Shown piece by piece: positions 55,460 to 63,883 of a stretch of 64,000 bases of DNA. The position numbers and the translations under genes were made by a program. Origin of the DNA: an uncultured Pelagibacteraceae bacterium (lineage in GTDB: Bacteria; Pseudomonadota; Alphaproteobacteria; Pelagibacterales; Pelagibacteraceae); assembly GCA_902558705.1 (NCBI GenBank), contig CACEEW010000005.1, forward strand, positions 1 through 64,000, read 5' to 3'. The notes under the pieces were generated by a model that saw only the letters and a list, made by a program, of their open reading frames with translations, searched no databases and was not told the origin of the DNA. Numbering within the stretch: the stretch's first letter is position 1; each line of letters opens with the position of its first letter.

Positions 55460-56500
55460 ATGAATTACAAAAAATTAGGAAATACTAATCTGGACGTAAG
55501 TACAATTTGTCTCGGTACAATGACTTGGGGAGAGCAAAACACTCAAGACGAGGGATTTGAACAGATGGATTACGCTTTAGACCAAGGTGTAAATTTTTGG
55601 GATACAGCTGAAATTTACTCCATTCCAATGCGAGAGGAAACATATGGGGAAACTGAGAGAATAATTGGAAATTGGTTTCAGAAAACAAAAAAGAGAGATA
55701 AAATTATTCTTGCAACTAAAGTTTGTGGGAATACTTCTAACAAGTATATTAGGGGAGGTGGATATAATTTTGGAAAAAAAAAAATCACTCAGGCTTTAGA
55801 GGAAAGTTTAAAAAGATTAAAGACTGATCACATAGATTTATACCAACTGCATTGGCCAGAGAGAAACACAAATTTTTTTGGCATGCACGGCTATGAGCAT
55901 GACGAAAAAGATAATGATTGGACACCTTTTGAGGAAATTCTAGAAAGTTTAGATAAATTTATTAGTGAAGGTAAAATTAGATATATAGGTTTATCTAATG
56001 AAACTGCTTGGGGTTTATCTAAATTTCTGGAACTATCAAAATTAAAAAAGCTTCCAAAAATGATGTCGGTTCAAAATCCTTATAATTTACTTAACAGATC
56101 TTATGAGGTTGGATTAGCTGAAATATCAGTAAGAGAAAAAAGTGGGTTATTAGCATACTCACCGCTAGCATTTGGATACCTAACAGGAAAATATAGAAAT
56201 AATAATCTTCCTGATAAATCAAGGATGAAATTATTTAAAGATTTTACGAGATATAAAAATGAAAATGGTCAAAACGCTATAGAAGAATATTATGAAATAT
56301 CAAAAAAATTTGATATTGATTTTACGCAAATGTCATTAAAATTTTGTGAAATCCAGCCTTTTGTAACAAGTGTGATCATAGGTGCAACAACAATGGAACA
56401 GTTGAAAACAAACGTAGAAAGTGTAAATGTAAGTCTCACAAACGAAATTATTAATGAGATTAACAAAATTCAAAAAAAATATCCAAACCCATGCCCATAA
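55460..56500 (+). CDS. Aldo/keto reductase (Tas-like)
   Basis: 346 residues. The catalytic tetrad is readable: Asp and Tyr in FWDTAEIYSIP, Lys in ILATKVCGN and His in LYQLHWPERN. N-terminal KLGNTNLDVSTICLGTMTWG; NADPH site SVIIGATTMEQLKTNV. The Tas-type insert (NFFGMHGYEHDEKDNDWTPFEEIL) is present. Substrate unknown. Its 3' end overlaps the IalB gene by 10 bp. Confidence 0.93.
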   Translation: MNYKKLGNTNLDVSTICLGTMTWGEQNTQDEGFEQMDYALDQGVNFWDTAEIYSIPMREETYGETERIIGNWFQKTKKRDKIILATKVCGNTSNKYIRGGGYNFGKKKITQALEESLKRLKTDHIDLYQLHWPERNTNFFGMHGYEHDEKDNDWTPFEEILESLDKFISEGKIRYIGLSNETAWGLSKFLELSKLKKLPKMMSVQNPYNLLNRSYEVGLAEISVREKSGLLAYSPLAFGYLTGKYRNNNLPDKSRMKLFKDFTRYKNENGQNAIEEYYEISKKFDIDFTQMSLKFCEIQPFVTSVIIGATTMEQLKTNVESVNVSLTNEIINEINKIQKKYPNPCP

Positions 56501-57003
56501 TTAAAAAAATTTTATTATTTTCTTTTATAATTTTAATTTCCAGTATCTCAAAAACTTTTGCAGAAGATTTAAAAAAAGTTGGAAAATACAAGGATTGGGA
56601 AGTAATTGTAATGACTGAAGTATCTGGTAAAGTGTGTTTTGCTCAATCAATTCCAGTTTTACAAGCACCCAAAAAAAATAAAAGAGATGCTAGATTATTT
56701 GTAACTTTTAGACCCGGAGAAAAAATTTCTAATGAAATAAGTGCAACTGCAGGGTATGAATTTAATAAGAATAATACAGTCTTAGCAACTTCGGGAAATA
56801 ATAAATTTAAATTTGATATAAAGCAGCAAGGTTTTGCTTGGATGACTAGTAATAAAAAAGAAAATATTATGGTCAAAGTAATGAAAAAAGGATCAAGAAT
56901 AATGGTAGCGGGATATAATGAAAAAGGATCTCAAACTATAGATCACTATTCGCTGTTAGGATTTACAAAAGCTTATAATACTGCAAAAAAAGCTTGCAGT
57001 TAA
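56491..57003 (+). CDS. Invasion-associated locus B (IalB) family secreted protein
   Basis: 170 residues. Signal peptide (ILLFSFIILISSISKTFA, about 7-24), then GKYKDWEVIVMTEVSGKVCFAQSIP, LFVTFRPGEKISNEIS, GFAWMTSNKKENIMVKVMKKG and LLGFTKAYNTAKKAC, the complete IalB pattern. Two Cys could form a disulfide. Between an aldo/keto reductase and argG, with 3 bp to argG, so co-transcription is likely. Confidence 0.85.
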   Translation: MPIIKKILLFSFIILISSISKTFAEDLKKVGKYKDWEVIVMTEVSGKVCFAQSIPVLQAPKKNKRDARLFVTFRPGEKISNEISATAGYEFNKNNTVLATSGNNKFKFDIKQQGFAWMTSNKKENIMVKVMKKGSRIMVAGYNEKGSQTIDHYSLLGFTKAYNTAKKACS

Positions 57004-57006
57004 TAA

Positions 57007-58194
57007 ATGAAATCAAAAAAAAGAATTGTATTAGCTTATTCTGGTGGCTTAGATACATCCATAATCCTTAAATGGCTCCAAGAAAATTATAAGGCAGAGG
57101 TAATTTGTTATACTGCAGATATTGGTCAAGTAATTGATAAGAAAAAAATTATTTCAAATGCTAAAAAACTTGGAGTTAAAAATATAATAATAAAGGATTT
57201 GAAGAATATATTTATAAAAGATTATGTTTTCCCGATGTTAAGAGGTCATGCTGTATATGAAGGTGTTTACTTGTTAGGAACTTCAATAGCAAGACCACTT
57301 ATTGCAAAAGATCAAATAAAAGTTGCAAAAAAATACAAAGCATATGCCGTATCGCACGGATCAACTGGAAAGGGGAATGATCAAGTTAGATTTGAACTTG
57401 GCTATCATTACTTTGGTTCAAAAATAAAAATAATTGCTCCGTGGAGAATATGGAAATTAAAATCAAGAACAGACTTAATAAATTATGCAAAAAAAAATAA
57501 TATTTCTATTCCAAAAGATAAGAAAGGTGCTCCACCTTTTTCAGTTGATGATAATTTGTTTCATACTTCAACTGAGGGTAAGGTTTTAGAAAATCCAAAA
57601 AACTCTGCACCAGAATTGATTTTTCAAAGAACTGTTTCACCAGAAAAAGCACCAAATAAACCCACATTTGTTTCAATTAATTTTAAATACGGAGATCCAA
57701 TAGGGGTTAATGGAAAAAAATTAACTCCAGCTAAGTTGCTTGAAAAACTTAATCAATTAGCTGGAAAAAATGGAATAGGTAGAGTTGATCTTGTTGAAAA
57801 TAGATTTTTAGGAATTAAGTCAAGAGGAGTTTATGAAACTCCTGGAGGGACTTTGTTAATTAATGCTCATCGAGCAATCGAGTCTATTACCTTAGATAAA
57901 GAAACAATGCATAAAAAAGAAAATATAATGTCAAGATATGCTGAACTTATCTATAATGGTTATTGGTATTCAAAAGAAAGATTTAAACTTCAGAAAATTG
58001 TCGATTCCAAAAAAAATAAAGTTAATGGTACTGTTAAACTTAAACTTTATAAAGGAAATATAACGATAATTTCCAGACAAACTAAAAGTTCTGCATACTC
58101 ATTAAAAAAGGTTTCTTTTGAAGAAAATAAAACATTTAATAAATCTAATGTTGAAAAATTTATTAATTTTCATAAGAAAAAACTACGTTCTTAA
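57007..58194 (+). CDS. argG: Argininosuccinate synthase
   Basis: 395 residues. Joins citrulline and aspartate with ATP in arginine synthesis. ATP pyrophosphatase loop VLAYSGGLDTSIILKWL at residues 8-24; aspartate/citrulline region SHGSTGKGNDQVRFELG; IAPWRIW; GRVDLVENRFLGIKSRGVYETPGG. Length is standard. Confidence 0.96.
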   Translation: MKSKKRIVLAYSGGLDTSIILKWLQENYKAEVICYTADIGQVIDKKKIISNAKKLGVKNIIIKDLKNIFIKDYVFPMLRGHAVYEGVYLLGTSIARPLIAKDQIKVAKKYKAYAVSHGSTGKGNDQVRFELGYHYFGSKIKIIAPWRIWKLKSRTDLINYAKKNNISIPKDKKGAPPFSVDDNLFHTSTEGKVLENPKNSAPELIFQRTVSPEKAPNKPTFVSINFKYGDPIGVNGKKLTPAKLLEKLNQLAGKNGIGRVDLVENRFLGIKSRGVYETPGGTLLINAHRAIESITLDKETMHKKENIMSRYAELIYNGYWYSKERFKLQKIVDSKKNKVNGTVKLKLYKGNITIISRQTKSSAYSLKKVSFEENKTFNKSNVEKFINFHKKKLRS

Positions 58195-58251
58195 TAAGGT
58201 TTAGGTCAATTTATCATTTGTTTAATTTGTTAGAAAATATATCTTGTAATC

Positions 58252-58710
58252 ATGGAATCATTTAAAAATTGGATGAAAGAAGCGGCAAACATTTTATTTG
58301 ATGATAGTAAAAATGATTTAAGAGCTCTTCCAAAGACTGTCAGATTGCAAATTCTGTTAGTCTTAAGTTTTATTTGGACTACTGTTTTTAGTTTATATGT
58401 ATTTTCATATACTACTTTTGCGTTTGGTTGGGCGGGACTTTTTGTAGCCCACGTTGGATTAATATTTGCAGTTTATATGACCTTTAAACATTTTCATAGA
58501 GCTGAGGAAAGTTCTGCTAGTGTTTTCAAAACAAAAAATTTTGATCCATTTAAAATAATGGTTATTGTTTTTGTGATTGTGTTTATCTTCGTTTTTTCAA
58601 AAGGGATAGAAGTATTAACAAGTCCTAATCCCTATTCTTATTCAATTCCTTACGATGGTTCTTCAAAATCAGTGTTTGAAAAATGGCTACCATTTAGTAA
58701 AGATAAGTAA
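58252..58710 (+). CDS. Membrane protein of unknown function
   Basis: 152 residues with three likely membrane helices (about 31-50, 58-78 and 102-122) and an N-terminal amphipathic segment (NWMKEAANILFDD). The last part, NPYSYSIPYDGSSKSVFEKW, is probably soluble. I recognise no family. Its stop overlaps the PsiE-like start by one base (TAATG), so the two probably work or at least are made together. Confidence 0.6.
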   Translation: MESFKNWMKEAANILFDDSKNDLRALPKTVRLQILLVLSFIWTTVFSLYVFSYTTFAFGWAGLFVAHVGLIFAVYMTFKHFHRAEESSASVFKTKNFDPFKIMVIVFVIVFIFVFSKGIEVLTSPNPYSYSIPYDGSSKSVFEKWLPFSKDK

Positions 58711-59090
58711 TGGAAAAAATTGCCAAAAATTTACAGCTAGTTTTAATGGTAATCATTTTAATCAGCACTGTTATAGCGGTTGGAATTGAAATGAATAAAA
58801 TGTTTCTTGTTAAGTCAGTAACTTTAGCTGATTTACTATTAATGTTTCTTTATTTAGAAGTATTGGCAATGGTTAGAGTTTTTTGGGATCAACAATCAAT
58901 TAGCATAACCTTACCACTTTTAATAGCAATCACTGCACTTGCACGATTTATTATTCTTCAAGGAAAAGAAATGGATCCAACAGCATTAGTTTATGAGGCA
59001 GTAGCTATAGTTCTCATCGCTGGCGCGATTGTTATCTTAAGATTAAGGCATAGTGATAAATTAGGTCTTAAAAGAAAAAAAAATAAATAA
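58710..59090 (+). CDS. PsiE-family membrane protein
   Basis: 126 residues, four membrane helices. PsiE signature: LVKSVTLADLLLMFLYLEVLAMVRVFW and ARFIILQGKEMDPTALVYEAVAIVLIAGAIVILR. In E. coli psiE responds to phosphate starvation, function unknown. No Pho box is evident here. Confidence 0.85.
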   Translation: MEKIAKNLQLVLMVIILISTVIAVGIEMNKMFLVKSVTLADLLLMFLYLEVLAMVRVFWDQQSISITLPLLIAITALARFIILQGKEMDPTALVYEAVAIVLIAGAIVILRLRHSDKLGLKRKKNK

Positions 59091-59095
59091 TCTTA

Positions 59096-60238
59096 ATGAA
59101 TTTTGGGACGTCAAGAGCTTCGGCTATCGAAAATCTTAATAGATTTGTAGACCAAAATTTATTTGAATATTCTAAGTTGAGAAATTTTGATTATGGTCCA
59201 GACAATAGATCAAATATTTCGTGCCTTTCACCTTATATTACTCATGGAGTTATATCGGAATTAGAAGTAATAAAAAAATCATTAAGCAAATTTTCATTCT
59301 CTAAAAATGAAAAATTCATTCAAGAAGTTTTATGGCGAACATATTGGAAGGGTTGGTTAGAATTAAGACCTAATGTTTGGACTGATTATTTAAATGAATT
59401 AAAAAAAATTCGTGAAGAATTTAAAGACAATCAAAACTATAGAAATGCTATTGAGGGTAAAACAAACATTGAGTGTTTTAATGAATGGATAAAAGAATTA
59501 AAAAAAACTAATTATTTACACAATCACGTAAGAATGTGGTTTGCAAGTATCTGGATTTTTACTTTGGATTTACCTTGGCAACTGGGTGCAGAGTTTTTTA
59601 TGAAACATCTTTATGATGGAGATGCTGCATCCAATACTTTAGGATGGAGATGGGTTGCTGGAATTCAAACACAGGGAAAAAATTATCTGGCTAGTGAATG
59701 GAACATTAAAAAATTTACCAACAACAGATTTAGTAATATCAAACTTAATGAAAATGCTCCTCCGAAAACAAGCAATAAGACTTATGCTGCATCAAAATTG
59801 GAGTTTAACAGTCCACAAAATCTTGAAGAAAAAAATCTTCTTATTTTTGAGAATAATTTGTCTTTTGAAATAAGTGATTTTAAAGACCAAAAATTTAAAA
59901 AGGTTTTTTTAATTTCTAACAAAAATGAAAACCGAACCATAGAGCTCAGTGAAAAATTGGTAAAATTCAAATCTCAATTGATTGAAGATCAAAAAAAGAG
60001 ATTAGAAGAAAAATCAATCAATACTGAAATTATAGATTTAAGTGAGATACAGAGTATTAATGAAACTTCTTATGGTTTATATCCAACAGTAGGTGAAAAC
60101 TTAGATTATTTAAATTCAAATAATTTAAAAATAGATTTTTTATATAGAAAGCTTGATCAGTATTCTTGGAAATATTGTAATAAAGGTTTCTTTAATTTTA
60201 AGAATTATATTCCTAAAATAGTTTCAACTTTTAGTTAA
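59096..60238 (+). CDS. Photolyase/cryptochrome-like FAD-binding protein lacking the N-terminal antenna domain
   Basis: 380 residues. Residues about 20-215 match the photolyase helical FAD domain: SCLSPYITHGVISELEVI, EVLWRTYWKGWLELRPNVW, YLHNHVRMWFASIWIFTLDLPWQLGAEFF, LYDGDAASNTLGWRWVAGIQTQGKNYLASEWNI. The antenna-binding N-terminal domain is absent and the ATG at 59096 is the natural start. The C-terminal 160 residues alternate strands and helices (LLIFENNLSFEIS, VFLISNK, WKYCNKGFFNFKNYIP) and may be a rearranged alpha/beta domain. DNA repair activity is uncertain. Confidence 0.8.
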   Translation: MNFGTSRASAIENLNRFVDQNLFEYSKLRNFDYGPDNRSNISCLSPYITHGVISELEVIKKSLSKFSFSKNEKFIQEVLWRTYWKGWLELRPNVWTDYLNELKKIREEFKDNQNYRNAIEGKTNIECFNEWIKELKKTNYLHNHVRMWFASIWIFTLDLPWQLGAEFFMKHLYDGDAASNTLGWRWVAGIQTQGKNYLASEWNIKKFTNNRFSNIKLNENAPPKTSNKTYAASKLEFNSPQNLEEKNLLIFENNLSFEISDFKDQKFKKVFLISNKNENRTIELSEKLVKFKSQLIEDQKKRLEEKSINTEIIDLSEIQSINETSYGLYPTVGENLDYLNSNNLKIDFLYRKLDQYSWKYCNKGFFNFKNYIPKIVSTFS

Positions 60239-60457
60239 AACCACCTAAACATTCCAATAATACCAGCTGTTGCATAAAAGAATTGTAAAAACAATATTCC
60301 TCTATGACCACCTCTATAAGCCCAAATTCCAATTAGGATTGCAGATATAAGTAATAAGCAAAAACCAAAAAACTCTATACCAATATTCATAGCTACAAAT
60401 AATGAATATAATATTGCTGTGATAACACCTGCCCATTCAAAAAAATTTATTATTCAT
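60235..60457 (-). pseudogene. Frameshifted small membrane protein (about 73 aa if repaired)
   Basis: From ATG at 60457 the frame reads MNNKFF then TGA. Removing one T from the seven-T run (A-run at 60439-60445 on the plus strand) restores MNNKFFEWAGVITAILYSLF and an open frame to the TAA at 60235, with three hydrophobic helices and the ending YATAGIIGMFRWF. The restored protein resembles a small SAR11 membrane family I know only by appearance. It overlaps the photolyase-like gene stop by 4 bp, just like other convergent pairs here. Either a sequencing error or a true/phase-variable frameshift. Confidence 0.65.
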
Positions 60458-60462
60458 ATTTT

Positions 60463-61164
60463 TTATCTTGCAAGTTTAATAAAAATATCCCCCATGCCAG
60501 CATCTAAATTTTCTATAGGTGTATTATTTCTAAATTCACAAAATCTTCCAGTTATCTGATGACTTTTTACGAAATCTATCTCGTCCTTTTGACATTTTTT
60601 ACCATTATGTAGTAAACCTATTACTATTCGATCGTTGATACTGTAGACTTGTTTATCATTAATTTTATCACCATCACAAAAATAATCTTTATTTACTCTG
60701 TTTGGAAAGTCTTCTTTTTTGCAGGGATTTTTAATTGTAAAAACAAAAAACTCTTTTACACCGTCACTAAATTTATGTTTCATTTTTTCAACCTCAGAGT
60801 ATTTCATAATATCACATGAACATGGGATGCAGCATTTATAATAGCTACCACAAATCTTATTTTTAGTTTTTTTTTCATTAACAAATATAAAATCTGGCTG
60901 ACTGTTAGGATCAATTAATGAGCCAGATACAGCACAATATAATTTATTGTACTCAATAAAATCTTTATAACTAATATCTTTATCAATTATATATTTAAAG
61001 AATTTTGGGCCTGCAGCATTTCTATTTTTATCTGGAAATATTCTTGACCAGTCACTAATCAAATCTTTGTAATAGTTTTTTTCTGATGAATTTGAGATAT
61101 TTGAAAAAGACAAAACTAGAGCAATAATGAATGATGTCTTAATTATATTTTTTAGAAATCTCAT
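60463..61164 (-). CDS. Cys-rich secreted protein of unknown function
   Basis: 233 residues with a signal peptide (FIIALVLSFSNISNSS, about 12-27). The mature protein has many cysteines, including ICGSYYKCCIPCSCDIMKY, NPCKKEDF, YFCDGDK, KKCQKDE and GRFCEFR, suggesting several disulfides or metal binding. I recognise no family; the CC-x-x-C-x-C cluster recalls metal-binding secreted domains. It precedes the frameshifted small gene by 5 bp on the same strand. Confidence 0.6.
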   Translation of the reverse strand: MRFLKNIIKTSFIIALVLSFSNISNSSEKNYYKDLISDWSRIFPDKNRNAAGPKFFKYIIDKDISYKDFIEYNKLYCAVSGSLIDPNSQPDFIFVNEKKTKNKICGSYYKCCIPCSCDIMKYSEVEKMKHKFSDGVKEFFVFTIKNPCKKEDFPNRVNKDYFCDGDKINDKQVYSINDRIVIGLLHNGKKCQKDEIDFVKSHQITGRFCEFRNNTPIENLDAGMGDIFIKLAR

Positions 61165-61316
61165 TTATTTAGATTAAAATTTATGTTTAAAGTTCAGTCT
61201 AGATTAATAGTTGTAACTTTCTAGCGTTAAATATAAACAATATGTAGTTTTTGTTTAAAACATTTGTCGCACTAAATTAACCTTTTAAATTATTAATTTT
61301 TATATATTTAGAACAA
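61165..61316. other. Divergent intergenic region, no clear signals
   Basis: 152 bp, very AT-rich, between the Cys-rich protein and the fasciclin gene. It must hold both promoters, but I see no strong -35/-10 pair, hairpin or repeat. Confidence 0.4.
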
Positions 61317-61790
61317 ATGAAAAAAATTAGTTCAATTATCTGTTTACTAGTAATGATTTTCGTACCAACGATTACATTTGCAAATATAATTAATCAACTT
61401 AATGAGACTGGCAAGTTTACTAAATTAAATGAAACACTAACTAAGTCGGGTTTAAATAAAAATTTGGAGGGCGATGGACCATTTACAATTTTTGCACCAT
61501 TAGATGATGCATTTGCTGCAATTAGTGCACAAACATATTACGGCCTCTTAAAAGAAGAGAATAAAGAAAAACTAATAAACATCTTAGGAAGACATGTTTT
61601 TTTAAAAAAAATAACTTCTTCAGAAATAAACGGTGAAATAAAAATTAAGGCAATTAATGGTGAAGAAATAACAATTAAAAAGGTTAATGGAATTGTTTAT
61701 ATAAATGAGGCTGAAGTTGTAACAGCTGACATTGAAGCTCCAAATGGTGTAATCCATTTTATAAATAGAGTTCTGCAACCTTTAAATTAG
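61317..61790 (+). CDS. Fasciclin-domain secreted protein
   Basis: 157 residues. Signal peptide (IICLLVMIFVPTITFA, about 7-22) then one FAS1 domain: DGPFTIFAPLDDAFAAI (H1-like), ILGRHVFLKKIT with the conserved His, VNGIVYINEAEVVTADIEAPNGVIHFINRVLQP (H2-like). FAS1 proteins mediate adhesion at the cell surface or in the periplasm. Ends directly against the convergent FG-GAP gene. Confidence 0.9.
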   Translation: MKKISSIICLLVMIFVPTITFANIINQLNETGKFTKLNETLTKSGLNKNLEGDGPFTIFAPLDDAFAAISAQTYYGLLKEENKEKLINILGRHVFLKKITSSEINGEIKIKAINGEEITIKKVNGIVYINEAEVVTADIEAPNGVIHFINRVLQPLN

Positions 61791-63221
61791 TTATTTTTGA
61801 TTTAAAGTAATTGTTTCGTTTAATTTTTTAATAAAAATCGTTTCGGTTTCACCATTTGTCCACTTAACCCGAATTTTTATATTTTTTTCATTTTCTCGAA
61901 TTCCATAGTGAGCCACTGGCTCCATTTGGCAAAGATAACCAGATCCAGAGTCAATTGTTTTAGAATGTTTTCTCAAATTTGAAATTAATGTTACTGTCGC
62001 TCCTCTTGCGGGCGCACCATATTTATTTAAAGGTTTTATTCTTAAATATTTATTTTGAGGATTTACTTTTGCTTTATACAAGGACAATGGCTGTTCAAAA
62101 CTTTCTCCGTGTGAAATTAATAACTCTAGAACACCATCATTATCTATATCAGCAACTGCTGCTCCAGTTCCATATCCATTTGGCTCTAAACCAACATCTA
62201 ATGGTATTTGCTCAATCACACCATTATCTAATATTTTAAAAAGTTTATTAGGTTCACCAATGTTGTTCATGAAGACTTCATCATAACCATCATTATCTAA
62301 ATCAGCTGAAATAACGGTTCTTATTCTTGATGGCTCATCAAAAGGTGGCTTGGCTATATCTTGAAAGATATCATCCTTTAACACATAGGCTCTGTGAAAT
62401 CCTCCCCAATTTCCATTTAAAATGTCCAATCGTCCTCTATAATAAATATCAGACAAGGCAGTTCCTCTCCCATTTTGAAGAAAATCTTCAACTCTATATT
62501 CGTTTGCAACGTCTAAAAATTTACCCTCATTGTTTTTATATAAAAAATTTGCTCCTCTTTCATTAGCTGCAAACACATCAATTTTATCAGAAATAATATG
62601 TCCAGCTACAACAGCTCGACCGCCAGTTACCTTTGCAAGATTTAATTGAACAGATTTATCAACTATTATCTCGTCACTATATTCATAAAACCTAGTTGGT
62701 CCTCCATAATTAGCAACATAAACTCCATAATTTCCGTCACCTTTTCTGTCGACACAGACAACCGATCTGCCAGCAGTTAAATTAAGATCTCTCTGATTTT
62801 TTTCAATTTCAAATAAATCTACATACTTATCTTTTTCTAAATCGATAAGTCTGTCTGAATATTTTTTTGTACCACTATATGTATCAGTGTTAAGAAAATA
62901 TATTTCTTCATATCCATCTTTATCTATATCGCATGCAGCGACCCCAATAGTTCTCCTAAACTCATCTGTAAATTTTTTTTGATTTACAATATTGATTAAT
63001 TTTCCATTCTCATATGATAAGGCTAAATTCAAATAACCAAATCCAGTGACTATAAAATCAAAATTTCCATCTTGGTTTACGTCTGTTACAGAAACTCCAT
63101 AACTAAGTCTTTTAGGATTATCGACGATTTGGTTTGTAATATCCTCAAAAAAATCAGCATATAGACTATTTGGGATTAACAGAAAAAATAAAACTACTAT
63201 TTTTTTTAAATATTTTATCAT
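61791..63221 (-). CDS. Secreted FG-GAP/VCBS repeat protein with ASPIC/UnbV domain
   Basis: 476 residues from the ATG at 63221 (one base after the upstream stop; a GTG four codons earlier is less likely). Signal peptide YLKKIVVLFFLLIPNSLYA. The body contains calcium-binding FG-GAP-like repeats (DVNQDGNFDFIVTG, DIDKDGYEEIYF, DLDNDGYDEVFM, DIDNDGVLELLI), forming a beta-propeller. The C-terminal 70 residues (GAPARGATVTL, GSGYLCQMEPVAHYGI, IRVKWTNGE) are the ASPIC/UnbV module of CRTAC1-like proteins. Function unknown; probably extracytoplasmic. Confidence 0.88.
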   Translation of the reverse strand: MIKYLKKIVVLFFLLIPNSLYADFFEDITNQIVDNPKRLSYGVSVTDVNQDGNFDFIVTGFGYLNLALSYENGKLINIVNQKKFTDEFRRTIGVAACDIDKDGYEEIYFLNTDTYSGTKKYSDRLIDLEKDKYVDLFEIEKNQRDLNLTAGRSVVCVDRKGDGNYGVYVANYGGPTRFYEYSDEIIVDKSVQLNLAKVTGGRAVVAGHIISDKIDVFAANERGANFLYKNNEGKFLDVANEYRVEDFLQNGRGTALSDIYYRGRLDILNGNWGGFHRAYVLKDDIFQDIAKPPFDEPSRIRTVISADLDNDGYDEVFMNNIGEPNKLFKILDNGVIEQIPLDVGLEPNGYGTGAAVADIDNDGVLELLISHGESFEQPLSLYKAKVNPQNKYLRIKPLNKYGAPARGATVTLISNLRKHSKTIDSGSGYLCQMEPVAHYGIRENEKNIKIRVKWTNGETETIFIKKLNETITLNQK

Positions 63222-63222
63222 C

Positions 63223-63756
63223 TTAATTCTCACTTTTTTTATTTTTATAATTTTTCATCCAATCACTAAATATTTTTATGGCATCCTCCATATCTTCAGT
63301 TTTGTTAGGATGGTTCTTTGCTCTACCCAACATGGTTGCAATGACATTTACTTGATACTTACTTGAACGATTTTTAATAGTTTTAATTGTATAAAGGGCT
63401 TTTTCCTTATTTTTAAATCCCAAACCTTGAGTGGTGGTTTTGGGATTATAATCTGAATAAAGAGATAAATTTATAGGTCTAGATTTTTTACTTAGTGGCA
63501 TTTTATCTATGATTTTAAACATAATTTTGTAATTAAGTTTATCCATTATCTTTTTAGATTTTCCATCAAAACCAATTAGATTGATAGAAAATTTTTCGTT
63601 CTTATTAATTTTACAAATTAATTTTACATATCTTTTATGAAAATCTTTTATTTTATCTTGATATATTTTTTTCGCCTCTAGATAAATTCTATCCTTATAA
63701 TTTGGGGTAGAAATAAGTAAAATTCTACTTTTCCATTTGTATTTTCCTAAATTCAT
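63223..63756 (-). CDS. Uncharacterised protein with DUF4174-like N-terminus
   Basis: 177 residues. The first 80 (YKWKSRILLISTPNYKDRIYLEAKKIYQDKIKDFHKRYVKLI) resemble the thioredoxin-like DUF4174 pattern of secreted small proteins, though no signal peptide is visible. The remainder (QGLGFKNKEKALYTIKTIKNRSSKYQVNVIATMLGRAKNHP) is of unknown type. Its stop is one base before the ATG of the FG-GAP protein, so the two are coupled. Confidence 0.5.
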   Translation of the reverse strand: MNLGKYKWKSRILLISTPNYKDRIYLEAKKIYQDKIKDFHKRYVKLICKINKNEKFSINLIGFDGKSKKIMDKLNYKIMFKIIDKMPLSKKSRPINLSLYSDYNPKTTTQGLGFKNKEKALYTIKTIKNRSSKYQVNVIATMLGRAKNHPNKTEDMEDAIKIFSDWMKNYKNKKSEN

Positions 63757-63883
63757 ATTCTTTTGCTAGAACATCTTTTTGAGCAATACTTAACCCTCTC
63801 CCAATTCAGCTTCCATTTTTTTCTCCAAGTGAAAGGTCTTTTACAAATAATACAGATTTTAAAAGGAAGATTTTCTTTTCTCA
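63757..63883. other. Intergenic stretch with only short open remnants
   Basis: 127 bp between the DUF4174-like gene and the edge gene. Minus-strand reading gives a 21-codon segment (IFLLKSVLFVKDLSLGEKNGS) then a TGA and further coding-like codons, but no start and no recognised family. It could be a decayed gene or untranslated sequence. Confidence 0.3.

Noticed and set aside
63757-63883. A SAF-domain-like or sialic-acid-synthase-like remnant in the last gap
   Set aside because: The similarity of a 20-residue stretch is too weak and is broken by a stop codon.
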